Shown here: positions 9,078 through 17,405 of the stretch, one piece after another | How the letters are laid out: each line of letters starts with the position of its first letter | Position numbering within the stretch: position 1 is the stretch's first letter | DNA from: Candidatus Omnitrophota bacterium | GTDB lineage: Bacteria; Omnitrophota; Koll11; 1-14-0-20-64-10 | Reading direction: 5' to 3' | NCBI GenBank assembly: GCA_023818695.1 | Contig: JAMWCF010000002.1 | Span: 1-64,000 of the forward strand | DNA: 64,000 nt | Translations under genes and position numbers: made by a program | The notes under the pieces: model-generated | Databases searched by the model: none | Seen by the model: only the letters and a program-made list of their open reading frames with translations | Told to the model about the DNA's origin: nothing

Positions 9078-9928
9078 TCCCGCTGAACCGATTGAAGAAA
9101 GATGTTCAGTTCAACACCGACTTGACTCATGTGGTTGATGTCCTCAAGGGGATCGCCGCCGCCAGGTACTTCGTCCTTCAGCGGCAGCTGGTCCTTTTCG
9201 AAAAGTACATGGAAGCGGCAGGAGAGATCCTTTCCCTGATCGATTTCAGGGAAGTCAGCCACCCGTTCGCCGCGCCCCGCTCCGACAGGGCCGGCGTTCT
9301 GCTGGTGACCTCCGACGCCGGATTCCTGGGGGGGTTGAACGCCAGGGTCGTGCACGCCGGCTTGCAACAGGCGGGGATCGACGGATCGATCACCGTGGTT
9401 GGGGAAAGGGGGGTCATTTATTTAAGAGGCGTCCAGCGTCGCTTTTCCACCTTCCCGGGGATCGAGGATGCCAGCCGGCTGGCGCTCGCCTGCAGCATCC
9501 GGGACCACCTTGTCAAACAGCTCCTTTCCGGGGCATGCGGCAAGCTGGTCGTTGTTTACCCCAAACCGGTCTCCTTTTCGCACCAGGAGATCACGGCGGA
9601 GGTCCTGATGCCCTGCACGGCCTGGATTCAGCCAAAAGAGGATCCGGTCAACAGAGCCGCCATCATCTGGGAATCGAGCCAGAACGACCTTGTCGATTAC
9701 GTGGGCAGGGAGTGGATCTCGCACCGGCTGGAGCAGATTTTCGCCCTGAGCCGCCTGGCGGAGTTCGCGGCCCGGGCGATCCATCTGGAAGGGAGCTACC
9801 AGGAGCTGCTGAGGCGGGGCAAGACGCTCAAACACCAATATTTCCGAAGCCGCCATGAGGTGATCGACAGGAGCATGAGGGAGATCTACGCCGCGCAGCT
9901 TTTCTCGAAGAAGGGGGAGGAGTCATGA
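9074..9928 (+). CDS. atpG: F-type ATPase gamma subunit (central stalk), divergent
   Basis: A protein of 284 residues. The N-terminal helix has the family pattern up to K-G-I-A-A-A-R, corresponding to the canonical M-V-A-A-A-K segment. The core Rossmann-like strand reads L-L-V-T-S-D-A-G-F-L-G-G-L-N-A, close to the typical S-D-R-G-L-C-G-G-L-N. The C-terminal helix ends in R-E-I-Y-A-A-Q, like the usual R-E-I-x-x-I-x-N. These ends pair to form the rotor shaft. Both ends of the gene overlap neighbours by ATGA. Sequence divergence is high, as in the alpha and beta copies. Confidence 0.83.
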   Translation: MIPLNRLKKDVQFNTDLTHVVDVLKGIAAARYFVLQRQLVLFEKYMEAAGEILSLIDFREVSHPFAAPRSDRAGVLLVTSDAGFLGGLNARVVHAGLQQAGIDGSITVVGERGVIYLRGVQRRFSTFPGIEDASRLALACSIRDHLVKQLLSGACGKLVVVYPKPVSFSHQEITAEVLMPCTAWIQPKEDPVNRAAIIWESSQNDLVDYVGREWISHRLEQIFALSRLAEFAARAIHLEGSYQELLRRGKTLKHQYFRSRHEVIDRSMREIYAAQLFSKKGEES

Positions 9929-11310
9929 ATCATCCGAAGGGATGGGTGGTCGGGGTGCAGGGGCCGGTCGTAGACGTAAAGTTCCCGTCCCAGGAGGCGA
10001 TCCCCGCCATCTACGAGGTGATGGAAACCACAACGGCTGACAACAGGCGCCTGGTGCTGGAGGTGGCCGAGCACCTGCCCGGAGGCGTGGCCCGTTGCAT
10101 CGCCATGGCCTCCACCCTGAACCTTCAGCGGGCCGCCTCCGTGGTCCGGGGCGGAACCTCCATCGAGATCCCTGTCGGCGAGGAGTGTTACGGGCGGATC
10201 ATGAACGTCCTGGGGGACCCGATTGACCGGCAGGGGCCGATCCGGGCGAAAGAGAGGAAACCGATCCGGCGCCTCGACTTGAGGAAGCAGGCGGCCGGCG
10301 TCAAGGGGTTGACGCAGAAGGCGCAGATGTTGGAGACCGGGATCAAGATCATCGACCTGCTCTTCCCGATGCTCAAAGGGAGCAAAACCGGCATTCTGGG
10401 AGGGGCCGGCCTGGGCAAGTCGGTCCTGATCCTGGAGCTGATCCAGCATATCGTCGAGCGGCATCACGGCGCCTTCGTTTTCACCGGCGTCGGGGAGCGG
10501 ATCCGCGAGGGCAACGAGCTGTACCATGAGATGAGCATGCACCGTCTGCTTTCGAAGGGGATGCTGGTGTACGGGCAGATGAATGAGCCGCCGGGCGGCC
10601 GTTTCGGCGTCGCGGCGACCGGGGCGACGCTGGCGGAATACATCCAGAAGCAGAACAAGGACGTCCTGTTTTTCGTGGACAACATCTTCCGCTACGTGCA
10701 GGCGGGCGCCGAAATCTCCACCCTGCTGGGAAGGGTCCCCTCCGAAACCGGCTATCAGCCGACACTCTCTTCAGAGGTGTCTGAGTTCCATGAGCGGATC
10801 CGGTCGGCCGAGGGGGGCGGCTCCATCACGTCAATCGAGGCGGTCTACGTGCCGGCCGACGACCTGACCGACCTGGCGGTGGTGACCATTTTCACCTACC
10901 TGGATTCCATCATGGTCCTTTCCCGCGAGCGGGTGCAGCTGGGGCTTTACCCCTGCATCGATCCTCTGCTGTCCTCTTCGGCGAACCTGGACCCCGACGT
11001 GGTCGGGGAACGCCATTACCGGACGGCGATGGAAGCGCTGAAAACCTTCAACAAGTACGAGGAGCTCCGCCGGATCGTCTCCGTCATCGGCGTGGACGAG
11101 CTGTCCAGGGCTGACCGGACCATTTACGAGAGGGCCCGCAAGCTGCAGAATTTCCTGACGCAGCCCTTTATCGTGGCGGAGGTTTTTTCCGGTGTGAAAG
11201 GCCAGTACGTGACGCTGGAGCAGACTTTGGAGGGGTGCGACAGGATTCTGCAGGGACGGATGGATAACGTCCCGGAGGAGCAATTTTATATGATTGGAGC
11301 GCTCAAATGA
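9925..11310 (+). CDS. atpD: F-type ATPase beta subunit, divergent catalytic subunit
   Basis: A protein of 461 residues. The P-loop is G-G-A-G-L-G-K-S at 159-166: the usual Mg-coordinating Thr is Ser166, which is chemically conservative. The catalytic Glu191 and Arg192 lie in G-V-G-E-R-I-R-E-G-N-E, close to the canonical motif. V-P-A-D-D-L-T-D and L-G-x-Y-P-x-x-D-P-L are recognisable, with several substitutions in between. Catalysis therefore looks possible. GGGGGAGGAG precedes the ATG. It is last of the ATPase genes and overlaps a secretion-type gene by ATGA. Order epsilon-c-b/delta-alpha-gamma-beta differs from the standard atp operon, so this is probably a second, specialised ATPase. Confidence 0.88.
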   Translation: MNHPKGWVVGVQGPVVDVKFPSQEAIPAIYEVMETTTADNRRLVLEVAEHLPGGVARCIAMASTLNLQRAASVVRGGTSIEIPVGEECYGRIMNVLGDPIDRQGPIRAKERKPIRRLDLRKQAAGVKGLTQKAQMLETGIKIIDLLFPMLKGSKTGILGGAGLGKSVLILELIQHIVERHHGAFVFTGVGERIREGNELYHEMSMHRLLSKGMLVYGQMNEPPGGRFGVAATGATLAEYIQKQNKDVLFFVDNIFRYVQAGAEISTLLGRVPSETGYQPTLSSEVSEFHERIRSAEGGGSITSIEAVYVPADDLTDLAVVTIFTYLDSIMVLSRERVQLGLYPCIDPLLSSSANLDPDVVGERHYRTAMEALKTFNKYEELRRIVSVIGVDELSRADRTIYERARKLQNFLTQPFIVAEVFSGVKGQYVTLEQTLEGCDRILQGRMDNVPEEQFYMIGALK

Positions 11311-11795
11311 ACACGTCGTTGAAAAAATTAGGGGAGATTTTGGTCGAAAAGGAATGGCTCTCCTCTCACCAGGTGGAGGAGGGGTTGATCGTCCAGAAGG
11401 CGACCGGGGAGTTCCTCGGCCGTATTTTCGTCAACAGGGGATGGATCACGGAAGATCAGCTTTTGGAGGCCCTTTCCGAACAGTTCAGGATTCCGAGGGT
11501 CCGGTTCGAGGATCTGGAGATCGATTGGTCCCTGGCCGGAATGTTTGCGCCGTCGCTGCTGACGGAGCACACCTGTTTTCCCGTTTCCCTGGACGGTTCG
11601 CAGATCACCGTGGCCATCGCCAACCCGCTGGACGCCTGGGCGGTCAGCGCTCTGGAGGACCAGGCCCGCCTGAAGGGCCGCCGGATCAAGCTGGTGCTGG
11701 CCACGCTGGAGGAGATCGCCGGGGCCTTGAGGCGACACCACCAGATCGCTCTGGAGAAGGTCAGGAAATCCCTGGAGGGGGGGCATGATCAGTAA
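11307..11795 (+). CDS. Stand-alone MshEN (GspE N-terminal) domain protein
   Basis: A protein of 162 residues that is only the domain normally found at the N-terminus of GspE/PilB ATPases. Two copies of the L-G-x-x-h-h ... Q motif lie in the first 60 residues. This motif binds cyclic di-GMP in MshE-type ATPases. Here the leading Arg is Lys in copy one and Phe in copy two, and the central Gly of copy one is Glu, so binding is uncertain. There is no Walker motif. The gene overlaps beta by ATGA and GspE by 11 bases. It may be an adaptor or regulator of the GspE hexamer (inference). Confidence 0.75.
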   Translation: MNTSLKKLGEILVEKEWLSSHQVEEGLIVQKATGEFLGRIFVNRGWITEDQLLEALSEQFRIPRVRFEDLEIDWSLAGMFAPSLLTEHTCFPVSLDGSQITVAIANPLDAWAVSALEDQARLKGRRIKLVLATLEEIAGALRRHHQIALEKVRKSLEGGHDQ

Positions 11796-13449
11796 GCGGA
11801 TCGAAGAACTGCTGCTGAAGAAAAAATGGCTTTCCGATGAGCAGTTGCAGGAGGCCCAGCGGGAACAGCGGGCTTCAAAAGTTCCTCTGGGGACGATCCT
11901 CGTGCAGAAGGGGTTGATCAGCCCGGAACAGCTGGCTCAAGCTCTGGCGGAACAGTACAAGATGCCTTTTGTCTCCTTGAGGGAGATGGAGATCAGCAGG
12001 GAGGCGGTGGACCAGGTCCCCGTGAAGGTCGCTCTCCATTTCAAGATCGTCCCGGTCCGTCTGGAAAACGGGGTCTTGACCGTCGCGATCTCGAATCCCC
12101 AGGATGTTCGGCTGCTGGATGATCTGCGGGTGGCGTTGCAGGGGCGGTTCTCCATAAATCCGGTGCTGGCGACGGAGGAGGAGATCGGCCAGGCCCTGAA
12201 GAGAAATTACGGCGTCGGAGCAGAGACGGTGGATCAGATCCTGGCCGGCCAGCGGCCGGGGGCCGCCGAGACGGCCGGGGACGAGGCGATCGAAAACATC
12301 CAGGAGCTTGCCGGGGACGCCTCCGTCATCAAACTGGTCAACCAGCTGATTCTGGAGGCCCACGCCAGGAGGGCCACCGACATCCACCTGGAGCCGTACC
12401 GGGAGAAGATCAAGTTGAGGTACCGGATCGACGGGATCCTCCATAACATCGATGTTCCGCCCACCATCCGCCAGCTCTTTCCGGCGATCATTTCCAGGGT
12501 CAAGGTTCTCTCGAATTTGAGTCTGGTCGAAAGGCGGCTTCCGCAGGACGGCAGGGCCAGCGTCAAGATTGGGGAGGAAAAGCTGGATTTGAGGATCTCC
12601 ATCCTGCCGAGCTCTCGGGGCGAAAGCATCGTCGTTCGGATTCTCCCGAACCAGCGGATGATCGGGTTGAAGGATCTGGGGTTCCGGGAGGAGGACCTGC
12701 GGATGCTGGAGGCGATCGTCAGGAAGCCGCACGGGCTCGTCTTTGTGACCGGCCCGACCGGTTCCGGCAAGACGACGACGCTTTACGCCTGTTTGAATAC
12801 CATCAACTCGGATGACAGGAAGATCATTACCATCGAGGACCCGGTGGAATACGAAATGGAGGGGGTCACCCAGGTCCAGGTCAATCCGGCCATCGGGCTG
12901 ACCTTCGCGCAGGGGTTGAGAAGCATGCTCCGCCACGACCCCGACGTCATGATGGTCGGAGAGGTTCGGGACACGGAAACGGCCGAACTGGCCATCCGGA
13001 TCGCGCTGACCGGACACCTGGTCCTTTCCACCATCCATACCAACGACGCTACCAGCGGGATCAGCCGGCTGATCGATATGGGGATCGATCCCTATCTGAT
13101 CACCTCTTCGGTGGAATGCATCGTGGCCCAACGGCTTGTCCGGCTGCTCTGTCCGGAGTGCAAGGTGGCCGGCGCCTCCTCCCTGCCGGGGATGGAAAAG
13201 GCGTTTCAAGCCAAAGGGTGTCGGGCATGCCATCGGACTGGATTCCGGGGCCGGACGGCGATTTATGAGTTTTTCCTCCTCTCCCAGCAGATCAAGGATC
13301 TTATCCTCCAAAGGTCTTCGGCGGACGCCATCCGCAAGGCGGCCATCGAGCTGGGAATGCAGCCGATGAGGGAGATGGGCTGGGAGAAAGTGAAGGCCGG
13401 CTTGACCACCCTGGATGAAGTGTTGAGAGCGACTCAGGATGAGAAGTGA
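11785..13449 (+). CDS. gspE: Type II secretion/type IV pilus assembly ATPase GspE
   Basis: A protein of 554 residues. Residues 1-130 are an MshEN domain whose second 24-residue motif fits the cyclic di-GMP consensus except for the leading Arg. The ATPase core has Walker A G-P-T-G-S-G-K-T at 323-330 with Lys329. It also has an R-H-D-P-D ... V-G-E-V-R-D Walker B segment and a conserved H-T-N-D-A box. A C-x-x-C ... C-x-x-C zinc finger near residues 455-480 is typical of GspE/PilB. It powers pseudopilus assembly at the inner membrane with GspF and GspL. The zinc finger argues against a PilT-type retraction ATPase. Confidence 0.94.
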   Translation: MISKRIEELLLKKKWLSDEQLQEAQREQRASKVPLGTILVQKGLISPEQLAQALAEQYKMPFVSLREMEISREAVDQVPVKVALHFKIVPVRLENGVLTVAISNPQDVRLLDDLRVALQGRFSINPVLATEEEIGQALKRNYGVGAETVDQILAGQRPGAAETAGDEAIENIQELAGDASVIKLVNQLILEAHARRATDIHLEPYREKIKLRYRIDGILHNIDVPPTIRQLFPAIISRVKVLSNLSLVERRLPQDGRASVKIGEEKLDLRISILPSSRGESIVVRILPNQRMIGLKDLGFREEDLRMLEAIVRKPHGLVFVTGPTGSGKTTTLYACLNTINSDDRKIITIEDPVEYEMEGVTQVQVNPAIGLTFAQGLRSMLRHDPDVMMVGEVRDTETAELAIRIALTGHLVLSTIHTNDATSGISRLIDMGIDPYLITSSVECIVAQRLVRLLCPECKVAGASSLPGMEKAFQAKGCRACHRTGFRGRTAIYEFFLLSQQIKDLILQRSSADAIRKAAIELGMQPMREMGWEKVKAGLTTLDEVLRATQDEK

Positions 13450-14669
13450 GGCGCAAAGACATCATGCCTGCTTACCGGTATGTCGCTAAAAAGGGGCCGC
13501 AGGAGCTGATCGAGGGGATCCTGGAGGCGGATACCCGCGCCAATGTTCTCACCCAGCTGGTAAACCGGGGCTACACGCCGGTGGAGGTGACGGAGGCCTC
13601 CGGCTCTTCCGATTCGGCGGCGGTCAGCCGGGTCAAGGTTCCCGTCAGGGAGCTGAACCACGTGACCCGCCAGCTGGCCTCCCTGGTCCGGTCGCAGGTT
13701 CCGATCCTGCGGGCCTTGCGGGTGATCGGCGACCAGACGAGCCATCCGAAAATCCGGGCCGTCATCCGGAAGATCGAGGAAGACGTCCGTCAGGGGAATA
13801 CCGTCGCCCAGGCCATGGGACGATACCCCCGCGTCTTTCCCCCCCTCTACACGAGTTTGGTCCATTCCGGAGAGATCGGCGGCATGCTCGAGGAGGTGCT
13901 GGACCGTCTGGTCCAGCAAGCGGACAGGGAGGAGGCCCTGATGGGGAAGGTTCGCTCGGCGCTGATCTACCCTTTTTTTGTGGCCGGGGTGGGAATCCTG
14001 ACGGTCCTTTTCCTGCTCTCCTTCGTGATGCCAAGAATCGTCCGGTTGTTCGACAATTTTGAAGGGGTCCTCCCGTTACCCACCCGCATTTTGTTGACGT
14101 TGTCCGATTGGGTTTGCAATCCTTCATTTTGGGGTATATTAGGGGGAGCCGTTTTCTGTTTTTTTGTCGGGCTTCGGATTCTCGGAGAGAGGGGATACCT
14201 GGTGCGGGACCGGCTGATTCTGAAGCTGCCCCTCATCGGGCCGATGATAAAGCAGGTGGAACTGGCCCGATTCGCCAGATCTTTCGGGCTCCTGCTGGAT
14301 CATGGGATCCCGATCCTGCATGCCACGGAGATCGCGGTGCCGGTCGTCGGCCACCGGGTGATCCGGATGCAGTTGAGCCGGCTTTCCGGCGGTTTGAAGG
14401 ATGGTCAGCTGTTGTCGGCCTGCTTGAAGGGGATGCCGGTCGCCACGCCGTTTTTAGTCAACACGGTGGCCGTTGGGGAGGAGTCAGGCAAAGTGGGGGA
14501 AGCGCTGATGGAGGTCGCCGGTTTCTATGAGAAGGAGGCCGATCGCACCCTCGGGACGCTGGCCACTCTCCTGGAGCCGACCGTCATTCTGCTCGTCGGC
14601 GCCATCGTCGGTTTCATCGTCATGGCTGTTTTGCTGCCTATTTTCGAGTTGAGCTCCATTGTCCGTTAA
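13446..14669 (+). CDS. gspF: Type II secretion inner-membrane platform protein GspF
   Basis: A protein of 407 residues with the two repeated cytoplasmic GspF domains (about 70-190 and 275-395). Membrane helices lie near 172-198, 218-240 and 380-400. The first domain keeps the R-Q-L-A-S-L-V-R-S-Q-V-P-I-L signature. The GTG at 13446 overlaps the gspE stop and has AGGATGAG upstream. An ATG at 13464 gives the family-typical M-P-A-Y-R-Y-V-A opening and may be the true start. It forms the platform that GspE drives. Confidence 0.9.
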   Translation: MRRKDIMPAYRYVAKKGPQELIEGILEADTRANVLTQLVNRGYTPVEVTEASGSSDSAAVSRVKVPVRELNHVTRQLASLVRSQVPILRALRVIGDQTSHPKIRAVIRKIEEDVRQGNTVAQAMGRYPRVFPPLYTSLVHSGEIGGMLEEVLDRLVQQADREEALMGKVRSALIYPFFVAGVGILTVLFLLSFVMPRIVRLFDNFEGVLPLPTRILLTLSDWVCNPSFWGILGGAVFCFFVGLRILGERGYLVRDRLILKLPLIGPMIKQVELARFARSFGLLLDHGIPILHATEIAVPVVGHRVIRMQLSRLSGGLKDGQLLSACLKGMPVATPFLVNTVAVGEESGKVGEALMEVAGFYEKEADRTLGTLATLLEPTVILLVGAIVGFIVMAVLLPIFELSSIVR

Positions 14670-15645
14670 ACGGTTGTCATTCCTTGGCGCGCTTCTTTTC
14701 GCCGCCGTTCTTTCTACCAGCGGGCCCGCGGAGCCGGTTGAAGATCCCTCTGCCGCTGACCCGGCCGGCGAGATCTTCGGCACGCCGGTCCCTTTGTCCA
14801 ACTACCAGTTTGCCAGGAGAGTGACCGCCATGTTCCCCAGGCCATGGGGGGCGAACAGCGCTTCGGCCGAGGAGCAGGAGCGTTTCACCTGGGAAAACCT
14901 GATTCTGCACTTTGAAGGCCACCGCCGCGGGATCACCGTCTCGGATGACGAACTGGAGCGGCAGATCAACGAATTTTTGAAGGGAAACAAGCAAACCTTC
15001 ACCCGCCGGGGCGATCCGGATGCCTACCAGAAATGGGTGAAGGAATACATCGGGGAAACGCCGGATCTCTTCGAAAACCAAACCCGTTATCTGGTCCAGA
15101 TCGCGAAGGTCCGGGACCTGATCTGGAACGATGTTCAAGTGACGGTGACAGAAGAGGAGATGCAGCAGGAATTCTTGAACGAAAAGCATCATGTCGGCGG
15201 CGAGATGGTCATCTTCGACTCCCGAGAGGAGGCGCAGGCCTTTTACGAAAAACACAAGAGCCGGCGTGCCTGGGAGAAGATGAAGGCCGCAGACAGGAAG
15301 AAGCCGGAGAAAGAGCGCCGGGTCCGGCCCGTCAGCACCATGACGCTGGAGGCCTACATCGAGCTGTGGGGGATCCCGAAGGAACAGATATACGCCTTTC
15401 ACGCCGGCGAGATCGGTTCGGTCGCACCTCCTATGCCGTTTGGGTCCTCCCAGTGGTGCGTCTACCGACTGCTGGACAAAAGGTCAGGGGATCTCGCCGA
15501 TTTCCCGAAGGAGCGGGACCGGTATAGGGAGCAGATCGATTACAAGAATCGTCTGAAGGCCCAGCGCGCGAAGATCGACGAGCTTATCGCCTCGGCGAAC
15601 CTGAAGGTTTTTGTGGACCGGGATTCTGCGGCAGGCGGATCTTGA
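14659..15645 (+). CDS. SurA/PpiC-like periplasmic chaperone, parvulin family
   Basis: A protein of 328 residues from a TTG start at 14659 that overlaps gspF; later ATGs would remove the signal peptide at residues 1-24. Residues ~45-180 resemble the helical SurA N-terminal domain, with the paired E-x-x-x-x-D-E-E-L-E-R-x-I-N-E-F pattern. Residues ~185-295 resemble a parvulin domain, ending in an I-G-S-V-A-P-P ... R-L-L-D-K-R stretch. Catalytic competence cannot be judged by eye. Position after gspF suggests it assists folding of exported or outer-membrane proteins used by this secretion system. The 3' end overlaps the opposite-strand kinase gene by 62 bases, so the two genes are convergent. Confidence 0.7.
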   Translation: MSVKRLSFLGALLFAAVLSTSGPAEPVEDPSAADPAGEIFGTPVPLSNYQFARRVTAMFPRPWGANSASAEEQERFTWENLILHFEGHRRGITVSDDELERQINEFLKGNKQTFTRRGDPDAYQKWVKEYIGETPDLFENQTRYLVQIAKVRDLIWNDVQVTVTEEEMQQEFLNEKHHVGGEMVIFDSREEAQAFYEKHKSRRAWEKMKAADRKKPEKERRVRPVSTMTLEAYIELWGIPKEQIYAFHAGEIGSVAPPMPFGSSQWCVYRLLDKRSGDLADFPKERDRYREQIDYKNRLKAQRAKIDELIASANLKVFVDRDSAAGGS

Positions 15646-16849
15646 ACGAGGTTCCATTCCCGGCTTCGCTCTGAACTGCGATCGTCCCTCCGTGACCCTC
15701 CACCAGGGCCTTCGTGATGAAAAGCCCCAAGCCGAGCCCGCCGGTTTTCCTCTCGTGGATTCCTCCGATCGACCGGAAAGAGTCGAAAAGGGAGGGGAGC
15801 GCTTCATGGGGGATCCCCTTGCCGGTGTCGGTGATCCGGATTTCCAGTTCGTTGTCGTCCGCCGCCGCGCTGATGGAGACCTTTCCGCCTGAATCGGTGG
15901 CCTGCACGGCGTTTTCGATCAGGTAGACGAGGCCCTGCTGGAGGTGGCGCTTGTCGGCCTTCCAGGTCAATCCGTGGGGGATCTGCCCCTTTTCCAGCCG
16001 GACCCCCTTGCCGTCGGCCGCCGGCCGCTGGGCGATCTCGGTCTCGGACAACAGCTGATCAATGTCCACGGTTTCGAAGGAGAAGGCGAGTTTGCCGGTG
16101 ATCACCTGCGTCGCCAGCAGGACTTTGTCCAGGAGATGGTGGAGCCGATCGACGTTCTGCGAGACGGTCCCCAGGAATTCGGTCTGCTCCGCGTTGACCG
16201 GGCCCAGCGCCCCTTCCGAGAGGAGACTCACCCCTTCCCGGATCACCGTCAGAGGGATCCTCAATTCATGGGAGATGATGGAGAGCAGCTCGTTCTTCGA
16301 GCGGTCCGCCTCCTGGAGGCGCTCCACGAGCAGGGCGTTGCGAAGCGCCGCCTGAAGCTGGTCCACGACGGTTTGGATGGCGTGGATGTCCTGTTCGTTG
16401 AAGATGTTCTGCTGGGCGCTGAAGATCGACAGGATTCCCCCCGTCGTTCCCCCGATCGTCATCGGGAAGGAAAGATGGGAGCGGATGCTTCCGATCGGTC
16501 CGGAGCCGGTGGTGCCGAAATCGTCTTCCGTCATGACGGCAACTGAGTCTTCATCAAAATGTTTCTGCGTCTTTTCGGAGGCGGTCCGCAGTATCTGGCG
16601 GGAGATGTTGGTCATGTCGACCTGGGAGATCGGGGCGAACCGGGTCAGGAACAGCTTGCGGGGTTCCGCCAGGAAAATTCCGCACAGGGCGATGGGAAAG
16701 GTTTGCTTCAGATAGGAGGCGACGTGCCGGATCATCTGCCTGGTCTGGAGGGTGGCGCGCAGGAGGCGGCCGATCTCGTTGACCGTCTTGATCTCTTCCT
16801 TCAGCAGGGCGATCTGGGATTTCAGCTCCGCCGGCGTCACGTCAGGCAT
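15584..16849 (-). CDS. GAF-domain sensor histidine kinase, soluble
   Basis: A protein of 421 residues with no membrane helix. Residues 1-30 are a short coiled coil and 30-175 a GAF-like sensor. The H box is S-H-E-L-R with His194. The N box contains Asn312 in I-E-N-A-V-Q-A, G1 is D-T-G-K-G at 341-345, and G2 is G-L-G-L-G at 371-375. All catalytic boxes are present, so it should be an active kinase. It is single, antisense to its neighbours, and overlaps the SurA-like gene tail-to-tail. No partner regulator is adjacent on its strand; the receiver at 20417 is a possible partner. A TATAAT box lies directly upstream of the ATG. Confidence 0.9.
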   Translation of the reverse strand: MPDVTPAELKSQIALLKEEIKTVNEIGRLLRATLQTRQMIRHVASYLKQTFPIALCGIFLAEPRKLFLTRFAPISQVDMTNISRQILRTASEKTQKHFDEDSVAVMTEDDFGTTGSGPIGSIRSHLSFPMTIGGTTGGILSIFSAQQNIFNEQDIHAIQTVVDQLQAALRNALLVERLQEADRSKNELLSIISHELRIPLTVIREGVSLLSEGALGPVNAEQTEFLGTVSQNVDRLHHLLDKVLLATQVITGKLAFSFETVDIDQLLSETEIAQRPAADGKGVRLEKGQIPHGLTWKADKRHLQQGLVYLIENAVQATDSGGKVSISAAADDNELEIRITDTGKGIPHEALPSLFDSFRSIGGIHERKTGGLGLGLFITKALVEGHGGTIAVQSEAGNGTSFKIRLPQNPGPQKPSGSPRR

Positions 16850-16855
16850 GAGTGG

Positions 16856-16884
16856 ATTATATCAGCCGGTCAGCCGGTTGGCCA
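16856..16884 (-). promoter_or_regulatory. Promoter of the GAF kinase gene, apparently leaderless
   Basis: On the minus strand a perfect TATAAT (16861-16856) is preceded, with a 17-base spacer, by TGGCCA (16884-16879), which matches four of six bases of the sigma-70 -35 box. Only six bases separate the TATAAT from the ATG, so the expected transcription start falls on or next to the start codon and no ribosome binding site can precede it. Confidence 0.6.
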
Positions 16885-16888
16885 GACG

Positions 16889-16945
16889 GCCGGCGGGCCG
16901 GGGTTCACAGACACGCTCGGCCGGCCCGGCGTGCCGGCCTCGCTC
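16889..16945 (+). repeat. Copy A of an intergenic repeat (5' half)
   Basis: About 57 bases closely matching the first half of the repeat at 26052-26152. Shared blocks include ACGCTCGG followed by GGCCCGGCGTGCC. It is noncoding and very GC-rich. Its counterpart 3' half lies about 290 bases away, so the element here is broken or interrupted. Confidence 0.6.
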
Positions 16946-17026
16946 GGTTTTCTCGGTCGCTCTCCGGCCTTCCTGAACAGGCGCAAACGAAAATTCGACC
17001 CCGACGAATAAGAGGAAGCCGGAACC

Positions 17027-17063
17027 GTGCCCGCTGCCTCGAAAAACGGTCTGCTCACCCCGA
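17027..17063 (+). repeat. Degenerate copy of the intergenic repeat (middle part)
   Basis: It resembles the middle of the 26052-26152 element: GTGCCCGCT, then CTCGAA, then AACGGTC and CACCCCGA, with a gap of about eight bases relative to that copy. It is noncoding and of lower identity than the other fragments. Confidence 0.45.
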
Positions 17064-17233
17064 TCCCGCCGGCCGGTGTGCCGGATACCCGGCGGTGCTG
17101 GGGCCCCCGCGAGGGGTTGGCCCGCGCGCGGACGCTCATGAGGCCGGGGCGGGCACGGTGTCCCCGGCGGACTTTCCGTTGGGGGACGAGCCCGGCCGAA
17201 TGCGCGAGTGAGGCTTGCCTCGCTGGGGTAGGC

Positions 17234-17276
17234 CGAACGGTCCGCGGCGGGCCAACCCGAAGCAGGGGTGGCACCG
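17234..17276 (+). repeat. Copy C of the intergenic repeat (3' half, T-box-like motif)
   Basis: About 43 bases nearly identical to 26108-26150. The block GAACGGTCCGCGGCGGG is shared exactly, followed by CCCGAAGCAGGGGTGGCACC. The last part resembles the T-box antiterminator core (GGGTGGNACCG). The downstream gene encodes a sensor kinase, so regulation of that kind is unlikely. Confidence 0.6.
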
Positions 17277-17405
17277 CTGGATGCCGGCAACCAGCAACAA
17301 GCGACTAGCAACGGGCCGCCGTCTTAAGGTATTATGGTGACTGGAGATCAGAGAAGCCAGATGAGTCTACCGACAGCATACTGTCTCACCTGCGGAGGGT
17401 AGCGG

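Larger units (their letters stand above)
16946..17405. other. Noncoding GC-rich region between two divergent kinase genes
   Basis: With copy A this is a 556-base gap. Short open frames occur in all directions but show no conserved product and no convincing start signals. The region holds degenerate repeat fragments at 17027-17063 and 17234-17276. Near the right end a TATTAT box at 17330-17335 could be the -10 of the 17406 kinase, but no good -35 stands upstream. GGAGGG at 17394-17399 is the ribosome binding site for the GTG at 17406. Confidence 0.5.

Noticed and set aside
17250..17280. T-box riboswitch
   Set aside because: Only the antiterminator-like core is present. No specifier stem was found and the next gene is a sensor kinase. 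Kept as a repeat with a T-box-like end.
16870..17311. Several 90-150-codon frames in both directions
   Set aside because: They cross the intergenic repeat copies, have no start signals and give low-complexity Arg/Pro/Gly-rich products.
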